From assembly GCA_947303395.1 (NCBI GenBank), contig CAMYYD010000004.1:124001-188000 (forward strand): a stretch of DNA of 64,000 nt, in the 5' to 3' direction. Every line of letters begins with the position of its first letter. The stretch's first letter is position 1. The notes beneath the pieces were generated by a model. It did no database searches, was not told where the DNA came from, and worked only from the letters and a program-made list of their open reading frames with translations. The DNA comes from an uncultured Bacteroidales bacterium. GTDB lineage: Bacteria > Bacteroidota > Bacteroidia > Bacteroidales > F082. The position numbers and the translations under genes are program-made. Positions 12,479 through 20,946 of the stretch are shown one piece after another.

Positions 12479-12757
12479 TTAGATGATTGCTATAATATCG
12501 TTTTCACGCATAATCATATAGTCTTTTCCGTCGAGATGGAACTCGGTGCCTGCGTATTTGCCGTAGATGACAGTGTCGCCAACCTTCACTGTGACAGGGT
12601 TGTCTTTTGTGCCAGGACCGACAGCCACGACTGTGCCTTGCTGAGGTTTCTCTTTTGCTGTGTCAGGGATGATGATTCCACTTGCGGTTTTCTGTTCTGC
12701 GACAGCCGGCTCAATAACGACGCGGTCTGCCAACGGTTTGATATTCAATTTTGCCAT
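12479..12757 (-). CDS. groS: co-chaperonin GroES
   Basis: 92 aa. The mobile-loop region ([19 protein letters not shown]) and the C-terminal beta strand are intact. It caps GroEL. First gene of groESL; I see no clear CIRCE or heat-shock element in the about 80 bp upstream, where the secG terminator ends. Confidence 0.98.
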   Translation of the reverse strand: MAKLNIKPLADRVVIEPAVAEQKTASGIIIPDTAKEKPQQGTVVAVGPGTKDNPVTVKVGDTVIYGKYAGTEFHLDGKDYMIMRENDIIAII

Positions 12758-12846
12758 GATATTATATTTTTGTTGTTATTTTCTTGCGATTTTCTCATAT
12801 CAAAAATCATTCCAAACGGTTTTTTGTCAGCTAAATAATAAAAAAA

Positions 12847-12877
12847 ATGTCAGAATGTGACATTCTGACATTTTTTT
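12847..12877 (-). terminator. rho-independent terminator after secG
   Basis: A perfect 11-bp inverted repeat (ATGTCAGAATG / CATTCTGACAT, 3-base loop) is flanked by A and T runs on both sides. For minus-strand transcripts from secG it gives a hairpin followed by a T run, and it separates the secG operon from groES. Confidence 0.85.
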
Positions 12878-12893
12878 GTCTTGTTTTATCAGA

Positions 12894-13223
12894 TTATTCT
12901 GCAGCCTCTGCGTCAGCTGGAACCTCCATTGGAGTTGTCATAGCGTTCTCAATCTGGTTGCGCATCTTGGTATCAGCTTTACCTGCACCCTGCACGCCGC
13001 CCTTTGGAATAGCTACACTTGAAGCAAGGCAGAAAAGCACTAAAAGGACTGCGAGTGTCCAAGTTGCTTTCTCCAAGAAGTCGGTAGTCTTGCGGACGCC
13101 AAGAATCTGGTTGTGTGATGAGAAGTTAGATGCCAATCCGCCACCTTTTGAATTCTGAACTAATACAACCAACATCATCAAGAAACTGACGATAAGGATT
13201 AATACTGAAATTGTTACGTACAT
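12894..13223 (-). CDS. secG: preprotein translocase subunit SecG
   Basis: 109 aa. Two transmembrane helices (about residues 3-20 and 54-72) flank the conserved loop VLVQNSKGGGLASNF. SecG helps the SecYEG channel. A charged, Ala-rich C-terminal tail follows, as in other Bacteroidota. Last gene of the pheT operon, 11 bp after the TPR gene. Confidence 0.95.
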   Translation of the reverse strand: MYVTISVLILIVSFLMMLVVLVQNSKGGGLASNFSSHNQILGVRKTTDFLEKATWTLAVLLVLFCLASSVAIPKGGVQGAGKADTKMRNQIENAMTTPMEVPADAEAAE

Positions 13224-13234
13224 CTTCTTAAATA

Positions 13235-13930
13235 TTAATTGTTTAACTTATTTTTTAACGCATTAATTTGAGCCGCAAAGATAATACTTTTTTCTGGATA
13301 TTTTAATTTTAATTTTTCATAAATTGAAATTGCTTTTTCAAAATACCCTTGTTTTTCGTAAATCATTGCTAATGTTTCACTTACGATATTTTCCTGGTCG
13401 ATGACAGACTCTTGCGCAGCTGAAATCGGATTGAAAAATTCCTGTTTCGGACGTGAAATTGACGGGTTTTCGGCGATAAATTTGTCGATGATTTCCGCTT
13501 TTGACAGCTTTTTTTCTGACTTTTTCGGCGTTTTTTTCTCTTTTTCGAGTTCGGCGATCTTGTTTTCGATGATGGCCATCAGTTCGTCGAGCGATTTCTT
13601 CTTTTCTTCGAGAAGAGCCACCTCTCTGTTGAGGTCTTCCGAGGTCCCGCCAAGGTCGATTTCCGGAATGAGGATAGTCTTTTCTGGAATTATCTCATTT
13701 TCAACAGATTGCGTGGTGTATTCGTCTGGCAATTGGGTGCAAAGTTTGCGGAGCGCGTTTCTGTTTGGTGCCATGGCCGCGGCTTTTTGCAACTGCTGCT
13801 GTGCTTTTTCGTGACCGTCACGAAGCATGCCAACAGCAAGCAACACTTGTGCCGCTGTGAAATACGGATATTTCTTCACAAGCGCCTCAAGTTCGCTAAC
13901 ATTCAACCGTGTTAAGTCTTTTTTGCCCAA
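13235..13930 (-). CDS. tetratricopeptide-like protein
   Basis: 231 aa, cytoplasmic. The N-terminus (LNVSELEALVKKYPYF) and a predicted coiled coil around residues 95-135 lead to a C-terminal TPR-like helix pair (MIYEKQGYFEKAISIYEKL). The only suitable start is TTG at 13930, three bases after the lptE stop; the next Met would cut off the conserved N-terminus. Function unknown; its place between lptE and secG suggests envelope biogenesis. Confidence 0.75.
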   Translation of the reverse strand: MGKKDLTRLNVSELEALVKKYPYFTAAQVLLAVGMLRDGHEKAQQQLQKAAAMAPNRNALRKLCTQLPDEYTTQSVENEIIPEKTILIPEIDLGGTSEDLNREVALLEEKKKSLDELMAIIENKIAELEKEKKTPKKSEKKLSKAEIIDKFIAENPSISRPKQEFFNPISAAQESVIDQENIVSETLAMIYEKQGYFEKAISIYEKLKLKYPEKSIIFAAQINALKNKLNN

Positions 13931-13933
13931 TTT

Positions 13934-14440
13934 TTACCAATTTACCACCGCTTTATTAAAAATGTCTTCGCAGAGTTTATCGCAAATCGTGGTCAGAAGG
14001 TCTTCCTGGATAGCGTTCAAATCCTGATTGCTCGGATAATCTTCGTATTGCGAGAACTTCTGTTCAAAATTCTTCGATTCGTCGAATCTATTGTAAAATC
14101 TGACGTTCACCGTAATCGTAAGGCGGTTCAACGCTGCAATCTGGTCGCCGGTGATAGCTGTCGGAGCGGTTTTGTAATCCACGATCTCACCTTCGATTGC
14201 CAAGTCGCCGTTGTCGTTAACGCCGTCGAGTGTGGTCTGATTCATGAAATAGTCACGCAAAGTGTTGGTAATCATGTCGCTAAGCATCGGATTGACCAAG
14301 TTCGCGTTGTTTGGAAAATGCTGCACCGACACGGTTTTTGCTTCCGCCGGAATGCTTGCTCCTGTGAACGAATATATTCCGCAGCCTGTCAGCAAAAATG
14401 CCGCTAATAATATTAATAAGGTGTTAACTTTTTTCAGCAT
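13934..14440 (-). CDS. lptE: LptE-like LPS-assembly lipoprotein
   Basis: About 168 aa. A lipoprotein signal peptide ends in LLTGC. The body matches the LptE-like family of Bacteroidota (CGIYSFTGASIP start, then alternating strands and helices). LptE plugs the LptD barrel that inserts LPS in the outer leaflet. The ATG at 14440 overlaps the stop of the sigma-54 regulator gene (TGATG); a GTG one codon upstream is less likely. Confidence 0.88.
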   Translation of the reverse strand: MLKKVNTLLILLAAFLLTGCGIYSFTGASIPAEAKTVSVQHFPNNANLVNPMLSDMITNTLRDYFMNQTTLDGVNDNGDLAIEGEIVDYKTAPTAITGDQIAALNRLTITVNVRFYNRFDESKNFEQKFSQYEDYPSNQDLNAIQEDLLTTICDKLCEDIFNKAVVNW

Positions 14441-15645
14441 CACATTTTAATATCGTATTCCTTAATCTTTCTGTACAGCGTTCGCTCGCTGATTCCAAGT
14501 TCTTTGGCAGCGTCTTTTCTCTTGCCGTTATATTTGCGTAAAGCCTTGATAATCACTTCATTTTCCTTGTCTTGGAGCGAAAGGTTGTCGTTTGTCGGCT
14601 TTTCTTGCAGATATTCGACTTCGGCATCCTGAGTGTTTTCGTAATCCACCATGTGAGTTTCGTCAACGCGGTTGATTACGGTGGCTTTGATAGGCGTTGC
14701 TATCGGTGTTGCGGTCGGAATCTGTCCTGACGACAGCTCGTCGACGGTCTTGCGCAGCTCAGCGATGTCTTTCTTCATGTCGAACAAAACCTTGTAAAGA
14801 AGGTCGCGTTCGGAGATGGAGTCGGCTTTGCTTTCGTCTTTGAAAATTGTCGGGAGGGCGGTCTGCATCGGCAGATAACCTCTCAATACTTCAGGTGTTA
14901 TAACTCGTTCTTTTTCAATGATTGAGATCTGCTCCGTGACGTTTTTCAGCTGGCGGATGTTACCGTCCCAACGGTAGTTTTCGAACATCGCGAGGGCTTC
15001 CGGAGTGAGTTGCACCGCCGGAATTCTGTATTTTTCGGCAAAATCCGAAGCGAATTTTCTGAAAAGCAGCTTGATGTCTTCTTTTCTGTCGCGCAAGGCC
15101 GGAATATGAATCGGGACGGTGTTCAAACGATAGTACAAATCCTCACGGAAACGTCCTTTTTCTATGGCTGTTGGGATGTCGACGTTGGTTGCGGCAACCA
15201 CGCGCACGTTGGTTTTCTGGATTTTCGACGATCCGACTTTTACAAACTCACCGTTTTCGAGAACTCTCAAAAGACGTGCTTGAGTTGCTAAAGGCAGTTC
15301 CGCTACTTCATCTAAGAACAGAGTGCCGCCGTCGGTGGTCTCAAAATAACCTTTGCGGGTGTCGTAAGCTCCTGTAAATGAGCCTTTTTCGTGACCGAAT
15401 AACTCCGAGTCGATGGTGCCTTCCGGAATGGCGCCGCAGTTGATGGCGAAGTATGGACCATGCTTGCGGACACTGTTCTGGTGGATTATCTGCGGAAACA
15501 CGTCCTTACCGGTGCCGCTCTCTCCGTTGATGAACACGGTGAGGTCGGTAGCCGCCACCTGCACCGCCACCTCAATGGCGCGATTCAGGTTCGGGTCGTT
15601 GCCGATAATGCCGAATCGTTGTTTTATGGCTTGGATGTCGATCAT
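14440..15645 (-). CDS. sigma-54-dependent transcriptional activator (AAA+ and Fis HTH, no receiver)
   Basis: 401 aa. AAA+ domain with Walker A GESGTGKD (41-48), the sigma-54 contact loop GSFTGA (88-93), Walker B GGTLFLDE (106-113) and the R-finger region. A Fis-type HTH lies at the C-terminus (AAKELGISERTLYRKI). There is no N-terminal receiver or GAF domain, so activity is not controlled by a standard phosphorelay. The gene is joined to pheT by ATGA and to lptE by TGATG. Conserved next to lptE/secG in Bacteroidales; target genes unknown. Confidence 0.92.
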   Translation of the reverse strand: MIDIQAIKQRFGIIGNDPNLNRAIEVAVQVAATDLTVFINGESGTGKDVFPQIIHQNSVRKHGPYFAINCGAIPEGTIDSELFGHEKGSFTGAYDTRKGYFETTDGGTLFLDEVAELPLATQARLLRVLENGEFVKVGSSKIQKTNVRVVAATNVDIPTAIEKGRFREDLYYRLNTVPIHIPALRDRKEDIKLLFRKFASDFAEKYRIPAVQLTPEALAMFENYRWDGNIRQLKNVTEQISIIEKERVITPEVLRGYLPMQTALPTIFKDESKADSISERDLLYKVLFDMKKDIAELRKTVDELSSGQIPTATPIATPIKATVINRVDETHMVDYENTQDAEVEYLQEKPTNDNLSLQDKENEVIIKALRKYNGKRKDAAKELGISERTLYRKIKEYDIKM

Positions 15646-18110
15646 CTCAAGGTTGCGTTAAGTTGTTGCTCGATGGCCTGCTGGATTCTTGCCATGGTCT
15701 TCTCAATGACCTTGTCGGTCAATGTTTTTTGTTTGTCCTGCAAGGTGAAGCTGACAGCGTATTGTTTCTTGCCTGCCGGAATCTTGTCGCCTTCGTAGAT
15801 GTCGAACAAGTTCACCGAGGTTAAAATATTGCGTTCTGTTGCGAATGCCAGTTTCTTGATTTGCTCAAATGTCACGTTTTTGTCCAAGATGAAAGCGAGG
15901 TCGCGGCGCACGCTCGGGAACTTCGGCAATGCCTCGAAACTGATGGTCTTCAAGCCTTTAACGACTTTTAAAACCATGTCCCAGTCAAAGGTGGCGTGGA
16001 AGACTTCTTTCTTCACGTCGAACATCTTCAAAGTTTTGGCGTTAATCTTTCCTAAAGTCACTAACTTGTTGTTATTCAATGAATAAACTATCGAATAATC
16101 GTAGTGTGACTCTGTTCCTTCTGTCATGTCGAGGCTGTCGACATTGATTCCGAGTTTGTGGATGATGCCGAGCACGTATTTCTTGAGGTCGTAGAATGTG
16201 AGGCTCTGCGGCTTGTTGTTCCACGATTCTTCTTTGTCGTTGCCGGTGAGGAGCATGTCGAGGCGGAAGTTCTCGTTATATGGGTTGAGCGGTTTTTCCT
16301 CGGTCTGCTTATTTTCACCATTGTAGAAATAGATGTTTCCGAACTCGAAGAACTTCATGTCGAAGCTCTTGAAGCTCTGATTGCGTGCGATACTCTCGAG
16401 GCCGCCGAACATCAGCGACTGGCGCATCACGTCGAGGTCGGAGCTTAATGGGTTCATAATCTTAAGGTTATGATTCTCATCGAAGCTGTCGAGTTCCTTT
16501 GTATAAGCCGATTTCGTCAACGAGTTGTTCATGATTTCGTAGAAACCATTGGCAGCCAAGAAGATAGAGATTTCTTTTTGAATCTTCTCCTTGTCAGGTT
16601 TGACGTTGACGTTGAGGCTTGCGTTGATTTTTGTAGGTATTTCGATGTTGTCATAGCCGTAGATGCGAAGGATTTCCTCTACGAGGTCGGCTGGACGGTA
16701 TACATCGACTTTGCAAGTAGGCACGTCGACGGTGACGTAAGCGTCGGTGAGTTCAACCACTAGACAATCAAGGTCTTTGAGGATGTTGACTGCCACGTCT
16801 TTCTCGATATTCTGACCAGCGATTTTGTTGAGATAATCGAACTTGAGCTGTACGCGGACAGGGGTGAAGTCTCCGTTTTTCACGTCTTTCACTTCTGAAG
16901 AAACTGTGCCGCCTGCGAGTTCTTTAACCAACAAAGCAGCGCGTTTCAATGCATAGATAGTGATGTTAGGGTCGCATCCACGTTCGTAGCGGAAGCTCGC
17001 GTCGGTCTGTAAGCCGTGGAAACGTGCGGTCTTACGAATCGAGGTAGGGTTGAAGTAAGCACTCTCGATGAAGACGTTCTTTGTCTCTTCAGTCACGCCT
17101 GAGTCAAGACCACCGAACACGCCGGCGATGCACATTGGCTCTTCGGCGTTGCAAATCATGAGGTTGGTGTCGCTGAGTTTGCGCTGCACGCCGTCCAAAG
17201 TCTTGAATGGAGTATCTTTTGCAAGGCATTTCACGATGACTTTCTTACCTTTGATTTTATCTGCATCGAAGATATGGAGTGGCTGTCCGACTTCCATCAA
17301 AACGTAGTTGGAGATGTCGACGATATTGTTGATTGAGCGGATTCCGACTGCTTCGAGGCGGTTTTTGAGCCATGCCGGTGAAGGACCGACTTTCACGCCG
17401 CTGACGGTGACGCCGGAGTAACGTGGGCAGTTTTTGGTGTCTTCCACGATGACTTCGATGTTGTTGCTGTTGTTTTCCACCTTGAAAGCGTCTACTGAAG
17501 GGCGTTCAATCTTATATTGGCGTGTGTTGTTTTTATGGTTCAAAGCAGCCACGATGTCGCGGTCGCAACCGATGTGCGATGTGGCATCCGAGCGGTTGGC
17601 TGTAAGACCGATTTCGTATGTAAAGTCTTCTTCCACAGGGAAATAGAACGATGCTGGCTTGCCTACTTCGTAGTTGTCTGGCAACACCATGATGCCTTCG
17701 TGAGAAGTGCCGAGCTGGAGCTCGTCTTCAGCGCAGATCATGCCTTCCGACACCTCGCCGCGGATTTTGCCTTTTTTGATGGTGAAGCTCTCGTCGCCGC
17801 TCCACAGCTCGCAACCTATTGTTGCAACTAAAACTTTTTGTCCGGCTGCCACGTTAGGTGCGCCGCACACGATATGCAGAGGCTCAGCCTGACCCACGTC
17901 GACGGTTGTGATGTGAAGATGGTCGGAGTTTGGGTGGTCAATGCATGTCAAAACTTTTCCGACGACGACGCCTTTCAAACCGCCTTTCACCGACTCATAA
18001 CGAGTCGTGTCTTCAACTTCGAGACCTGTTCCGGTCAATGTTTTTCCAAGTTCTTCAGCCGGTAAATCGCACTGAATGTACTGCTTAAGCCAATTATATG
18101 ATATTTTCAT
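15642..18110 (-). CDS. pheT: phenylalanyl-tRNA synthetase beta subunit
   Basis: 822 aa, complete. Domains in order: N-terminal tRNA-binding domain (about 40-150), B3/B4 editing domain, B5, core, and C-terminal anticodon-binding ferredoxin-like domain (FPSVRRDLAFILD). It works with PheS, which is not in this window. First gene of the operon that continues to secG. Confidence 0.98.
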   Translation of the reverse strand: MKISYNWLKQYIQCDLPAEELGKTLTGTGLEVEDTTRYESVKGGLKGVVVGKVLTCIDHPNSDHLHITTVDVGQAEPLHIVCGAPNVAAGQKVLVATIGCELWSGDESFTIKKGKIRGEVSEGMICAEDELQLGTSHEGIMVLPDNYEVGKPASFYFPVEEDFTYEIGLTANRSDATSHIGCDRDIVAALNHKNNTRQYKIERPSVDAFKVENNSNNIEVIVEDTKNCPRYSGVTVSGVKVGPSPAWLKNRLEAVGIRSINNIVDISNYVLMEVGQPLHIFDADKIKGKKVIVKCLAKDTPFKTLDGVQRKLSDTNLMICNAEEPMCIAGVFGGLDSGVTEETKNVFIESAYFNPTSIRKTARFHGLQTDASFRYERGCDPNITIYALKRAALLVKELAGGTVSSEVKDVKNGDFTPVRVQLKFDYLNKIAGQNIEKDVAVNILKDLDCLVVELTDAYVTVDVPTCKVDVYRPADLVEEILRIYGYDNIEIPTKINASLNVNVKPDKEKIQKEISIFLAANGFYEIMNNSLTKSAYTKELDSFDENHNLKIMNPLSSDLDVMRQSLMFGGLESIARNQSFKSFDMKFFEFGNIYFYNGENKQTEEKPLNPYNENFRLDMLLTGNDKEESWNNKPQSLTFYDLKKYVLGIIHKLGINVDSLDMTEGTESHYDYSIVYSLNNNKLVTLGKINAKTLKMFDVKKEVFHATFDWDMVLKVVKGLKTISFEALPKFPSVRRDLAFILDKNVTFEQIKKLAFATERNILTSVNLFDIYEGDKIPAGKKQYAVSFTLQDKQKTLTDKVIEKTMARIQQAIEQQLNATLR

Positions 18111-18145
18111 GATGTAGAATTATTTTGCTACGATAATTAATCTTG

Positions 18146-18175
18146 CAAAGATACAAAATTCTGACAAAATGTCAG
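18146..18175 (-). promoter_or_regulatory. pheT -7 box with upstream hairpin
   Basis: TATCTTTG on the minus strand (18153-18146) lies 36 bp before the pheT ATG. Just upstream, CTGAC AAAAT GTCAG (18161-18175) can form a small hairpin that may also end hipT transcripts. Confidence 0.45.
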
Positions 18176-18194
18176 GGAAAAAAGAAAAAAAGTT

Positions 18195-19136
18195 TTAGTT
18201 TCGCACAAATCGGCTAATACGTTCAGTAACAATGCGAATATAGTTGCGCTTCAGTTTTTTGGTTAACTGACTTTGATTTATTAGTTGACGAGTAGCGTCA
18301 GGAACTGACATATATTTATCCAATATCTTTTTTACACGGCTTTCAACGAGGAAAATTTCTTTGCCGAACCATTCAAAATCTTGACGGCAAGGGTGTCCTG
18401 TGTTGAGATAATTTTCACTTCGTGGAATATTTGGTGACAACCCGCCGTCAAGGGCAAAATCATCATCACCAATATGAAGAGCAGTGTTTAATAAATCGTA
18501 AGCTGGTGTCAGACAATAATCTTCTCCGTCCATAATGATAGAAAAGTTTTTAAGATGAGCATCGCCGTTAGCGTAAATATAGTTGAAAACGACCAACTCA
18601 AAAAACCGTTCCATCTCTGTCATCCATGCTGGAATATAATGACGAATGCAGCGGGCGATATCAGAATACGAGCCGTTGTATTTGAATGTTTTACCGCCGT
18701 TGGCTTCGCTTTTTCCAATCAAAGTCGCCATATCTTCCATTGGATATTTAATTCCGTTTGGACCGATGTCGAATCGGCGAGTGATATACACCGGATGTCC
18801 GTTTGGCGTGGAGCACAGACCGTTGGCAGCCACATGAATACCATACACTTGTGCAGCTATTTGCATGGTGAGGTGCTCGTTGGCAGGAATATGCCATCGG
18901 TCGGAAAGTGTAGCGTCCCAAGGGGCTGGTTTCAAAATATGTGTCGAACGTTCGCCATCGGCTGCCAATCTTATTTTGCCACCATCAACAACGGCGGGGA
19001 ATTTCTCTTGCACGCCAGAGACTGAGATGCGCTGCATGGCTTGGGTCATTTCTTTGGTGTGATGCTTTTCGTCGAGATTGAAATCGAGCATCATCGACAC
19101 ATGACGATTATCGAAAAGAGGTATATTGTTTTTCAT
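18195..19136 (-). CDS. hipT: HipT-like Ser/Thr kinase toxin
   Basis: 313 aa HipA-type kinase without the N-terminal subdomain. The Gly-rich ATP loop reads SVSGVQEKF (residues 38-46), matching the S-x-S autophosphorylation motif of HipT. The catalytic Asp is in NGDAHLKN (Asp192) and the metal-binding Asp in PAYDLLNT (Asp214). Known HipA/HipT toxins phosphorylate aminoacyl-tRNA synthetases and so block translation. Length and gene order (hipB, hipS, hipT) match the three-part HipBST module. The gene starts 1 bp after hipS. Confidence 0.88.
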   Translation of the reverse strand: MKNNIPLFDNRHVSMMLDFNLDEKHHTKEMTQAMQRISVSGVQEKFPAVVDGGKIRLAADGERSTHILKPAPWDATLSDRWHIPANEHLTMQIAAQVYGIHVAANGLCSTPNGHPVYITRRFDIGPNGIKYPMEDMATLIGKSEANGGKTFKYNGSYSDIARCIRHYIPAWMTEMERFFELVVFNYIYANGDAHLKNFSIIMDGEDYCLTPAYDLLNTALHIGDDDFALDGGLSPNIPRSENYLNTGHPCRQDFEWFGKEIFLVESRVKKILDKYMSVPDATRQLINQSQLTKKLKRNYIRIVTERISRFVRN

Positions 19137-19137
19137 T

Positions 19138-19458
19138 TTATATCTTTTTTAAACTCACAGCACCTATGGTTTCGGTATCGGCAATTGCGTACAGAATGCC
19201 GAAGAAGTCGGCTTCGTCGATATGATGTTCGCGGCATACCACACGTCGCAGGGTGCCTTCGGGCAACATGTTGGCAAAAAACGGAAATAAACTTTCGCTT
19301 TCGTATGGTAAATTCGACTTTGGCATCGTGACTGAAATATGTGGAAACTCGCTTCGTACGTATGTAGGGTAATATTCGAAGCGGTAGTTTTTGCCTGGCA
19401 GGAGCTCTGTCAGAATGCCGGCTTTCTTGTCGTTCAAAAAAACGTTTAATTGTCGCAT
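19138..19458 (-). CDS. hipS: HipS-like antitoxin (HipA N-terminal subdomain as separate protein)
   Basis: 106 aa. Matches HipA N-terminal subdomain 1: beta strands around VFLNDKKAGIL, then FPFFANMLPEGTLRR, the conserved linker of HipA proteins, and FGILYAIADTETIGAVSL at the end. In HipBST systems this separate subdomain neutralises the kinase. I chose the ATG at 19458; a TTG two codons upstream is also in frame. It is 12 bp after hipB. Confidence 0.88.
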   Translation of the reverse strand: MRQLNVFLNDKKAGILTELLPGKNYRFEYYPTYVRSEFPHISVTMPKSNLPYESESLFPFFANMLPEGTLRRVVCREHHIDEADFFGILYAIADTETIGAVSLKKI

Positions 19459-19470
19459 TTTCAAATGTTT

Positions 19471-19671
19471 TTAAACTGTTTTACGAATACGGTACACTAT
19501 CTCGAGTCCCAGCACGTCGAGAAGTTTTTCTGTTGTTTGCAGTGAGGGGTTTCCTTTTCCGCGCTCGATGTCTTTCACTGTGGCAAGGCTCACTCCTGCC
19601 ATTTCCGCGAGGTCTGCTTGCGATATTTGTAGTCGCATCCGTCGCTCTTTTAAAGTGTCTGTTAAATTCAT
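19471..19671 (-). CDS. hipB: HipB-like XRE-family antitoxin/repressor
   Basis: 66 aa. A compact helix-turn-helix of the Cro/CI type (ISQADLAEMAGVSLATVKDIERG, helices 2-3) and a short C-terminal beta strand (LEIVYRIRK) typical of HipB. It should bind its own promoter and hold HipT. A longer in-frame reading exists upstream but would cross the -7 box at 19702-19709. Confidence 0.88.
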   Translation of the reverse strand: MNLTDTLKERRMRLQISQADLAEMAGVSLATVKDIERGKGNPSLQTTEKLLDVLGLEIVYRIRKTV

Positions 19672-19701
19672 AAAAGTATAATATAATAGACTTTTTGGCT
19701 G

Positions 19702-19709
19702 CAAAGATA
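19702..19709 (-). promoter_or_regulatory. -7 box of the hipBST operon
   Basis: TATCTTTG on the minus strand followed by GC, 30 bp before the hipB ATG. No clear -33 TTTG at the best spacing. Confidence 0.45.
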
Positions 19710-19811
19710 CAAATAATTTGGGAAATAGAAAGAAAAAGTTTAATAAAATAGCCGCAGAAATCATCCGCGGCTATTTATATGAATTTGTCAAAACCGTTAT
19801 CGCTGACAGAA

Positions 19812-20057
19812 TTACTTTGTCCGACGTTTTGTCGCATATCCTGCACCGAGGGCGGTTAGGATGAGGAGACCGTTGCCGAGGGGAACGGAATCGTAGTCGC
19901 TGTTGGTGCCGTGGGAGCTGGGCAGGACGAAATAGTTGTCCTCAGTTCGGTTGGTGTAGTCGCTGTTGTAGTAACTTCTGAAGAAGCCGTCAGACTGGGC
20001 ATTGGCGCAGAAGACCATTGTCATTAAAATTGCGAGGGTTAATATGATTCTTTTCAT
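19812..20057 (-). CDS. small secreted protein with PEP-CTERM-like sorting tail
   Basis: 81 aa. A Sec signal peptide (MKRIILTLAILMTMVFCANA) is followed by about 35 polar, Tyr/Ser/Asn-rich residues, then VPLGNGLL, a short hydrophobic helix and a basic end (KRRTK). The motif-helix-basic arrangement is like exosortase-type C-terminal sorting signals. Function unknown. It is 25 bp downstream of the T9SS-tail gene. Confidence 0.7.
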   Translation of the reverse strand: MKRIILTLAILMTMVFCANAQSDGFFRSYYNSDYTNRTEDNYFVLPSSHGTNSDYDSVPLGNGLLILTALGAGYATKRRTK

Positions 20058-20082
20058 GATAGTTCTAATTTAATTGGTTCTA

Positions 20083-20490
20083 CTATTTGATGACAATTTT
20101 CTGTGATTTGCCGTTTAATCTGAAGATGTAAACGCCGGTCGGTACGGACGCGGCGCGCCACGTCTCTACACCGTTGATATGTTGTTTTGAAACCATACGT
20201 CCCATTACGTCGAAAACCTGCAGTTCGCCGTCGTGTTCGAGATAGCCGCAATAGGCACCGTTGTTACCGACGTAGATGATGTCGTTTTTCTCAAAGGTGA
20301 CGGTGGCGTAACCGGCAGGATCATTTGGATTAACTATTACTTTTGAGCCGCCATCAACGTCGAGTGTGATATTAACGCCGCTTGATACGATACCATCAGA
20401 AATGGTTTCGGTAGTTTTCTTGCAACTGGTAATGCACAGTAATATCAGCATGGAAAGCAGTAATGCTTTCGGGGTTGAAAATGAGTTCAT
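20083..20490 (-). CDS. small lipoprotein with T9SS-like C-terminal domain
   Basis: 135 aa. Lipoprotein signal (LLCITSC, Cys about 23), a short Ser/Asp-rich region, then a T9SS type A-like domain (LQVFDVMGRMV ... TGVYIFRLNGKSQKIVIK). It contains the same palindromic repeat as the fucose-isomerase-like gene, read in frame as V-E-T-W-R-A-A-S-V just before the conserved P-T-G-V-Y. Having both a lipobox and a sorting domain is unusual. Function unknown. Confidence 0.7.
   Translation of the reverse strand: MNSFSTPKALLLSMLILLCITSCKKTTETISDGIVSSGVNITLDVDGGSKVIVNPNDPAGYATVTFEKNDIIYVGNNGAYCGYLEHDGELQVFDVMGRMVSKQHINGVETWRAASVPTGVYIFRLNGKSQKIVIK
20142..20169. repeat. in-frame palindromic repeat, copy 4
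   Basis: 28-bp palindrome, arms GTACGGACG and CGTCTCTAC, inside the gene at 20083-20490. On the coding strand the codons are GTA GAG ACG, the same phase as the three copies near 9.8-10.1 kb. Confidence 0.88.
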
Positions 20491-20574
20491 TAGTTAGTTA
20501 ATCTAGTTTGTTTTTTTGAGGGCGCAAAATTACAAAAAATTGTAATACAATGAGAAAGAAAATTTTAGAAGCCT

Positions 20575-20946
20575 TCAATGCTTTTTATATGTTATCCTCA
20601 TCATTCCAATCGGTGTCTCGGTTTCAGTATTGATAACATTTTGGTTTAAGCTGATGTTGCTGATAAGGTGGTCGCTTGGTTTCAGGCTTATGGTTCCGTC
20701 TTTTGAGATTTGGTAATGGTAGTCGGCGTTGATGGCCGCCATGTTGATGTGAACGATGCTATCGTTCTTGAAAATCAATGTGTTATGTTTTTCAATTTCA
20801 CCGAGTTGACGAATCATCTCGGGAGTGCTCTTGCGTTCGTCGAACTCAAAATTAATCTTGTCAACCGTCCACGTTCCAATTATCGAACTGGAACGTGAAC
20901 AGCTGAAAAGTGCAAATATTGCTAATATTTTAAAGAATTTTCTCAA
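20575..20946 (-). CDS. small lipoprotein, lipocalin-like
   Basis: About 123 aa from a TTG start at 20946 that overlaps the upstream aminopeptidase stop (TTGA). The signal peptide RKFFKILAIFALFSC ends in a lipobox. The body begins IIGTWTVDKINFEF and has regular beta strands, reminiscent of the small lipocalin-like proteins of Bacteroidota. I do not recognise a specific family. A longer reading from 20988 would give a poor signal peptide. Confidence 0.65.
   Translation of the reverse strand: MRKFFKILAIFALFSCSRSSSIIGTWTVDKINFEFDERKSTPEMIRQLGEIEKHNTLIFKNDSIVHINMAAINADYHYQISKDGTISLKPSDHLISNISLNQNVINTETETPIGMMRITYKKH

Noticed and set aside
12847..12871. Heat-shock operator (CIRCE-like) upstream of groES
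   Set aside because: The inverted repeat is flanked by A and T runs and has a 3-base loop, so it is a terminator; it does not fit the CIRCE sequence or its 9-bp spacing.
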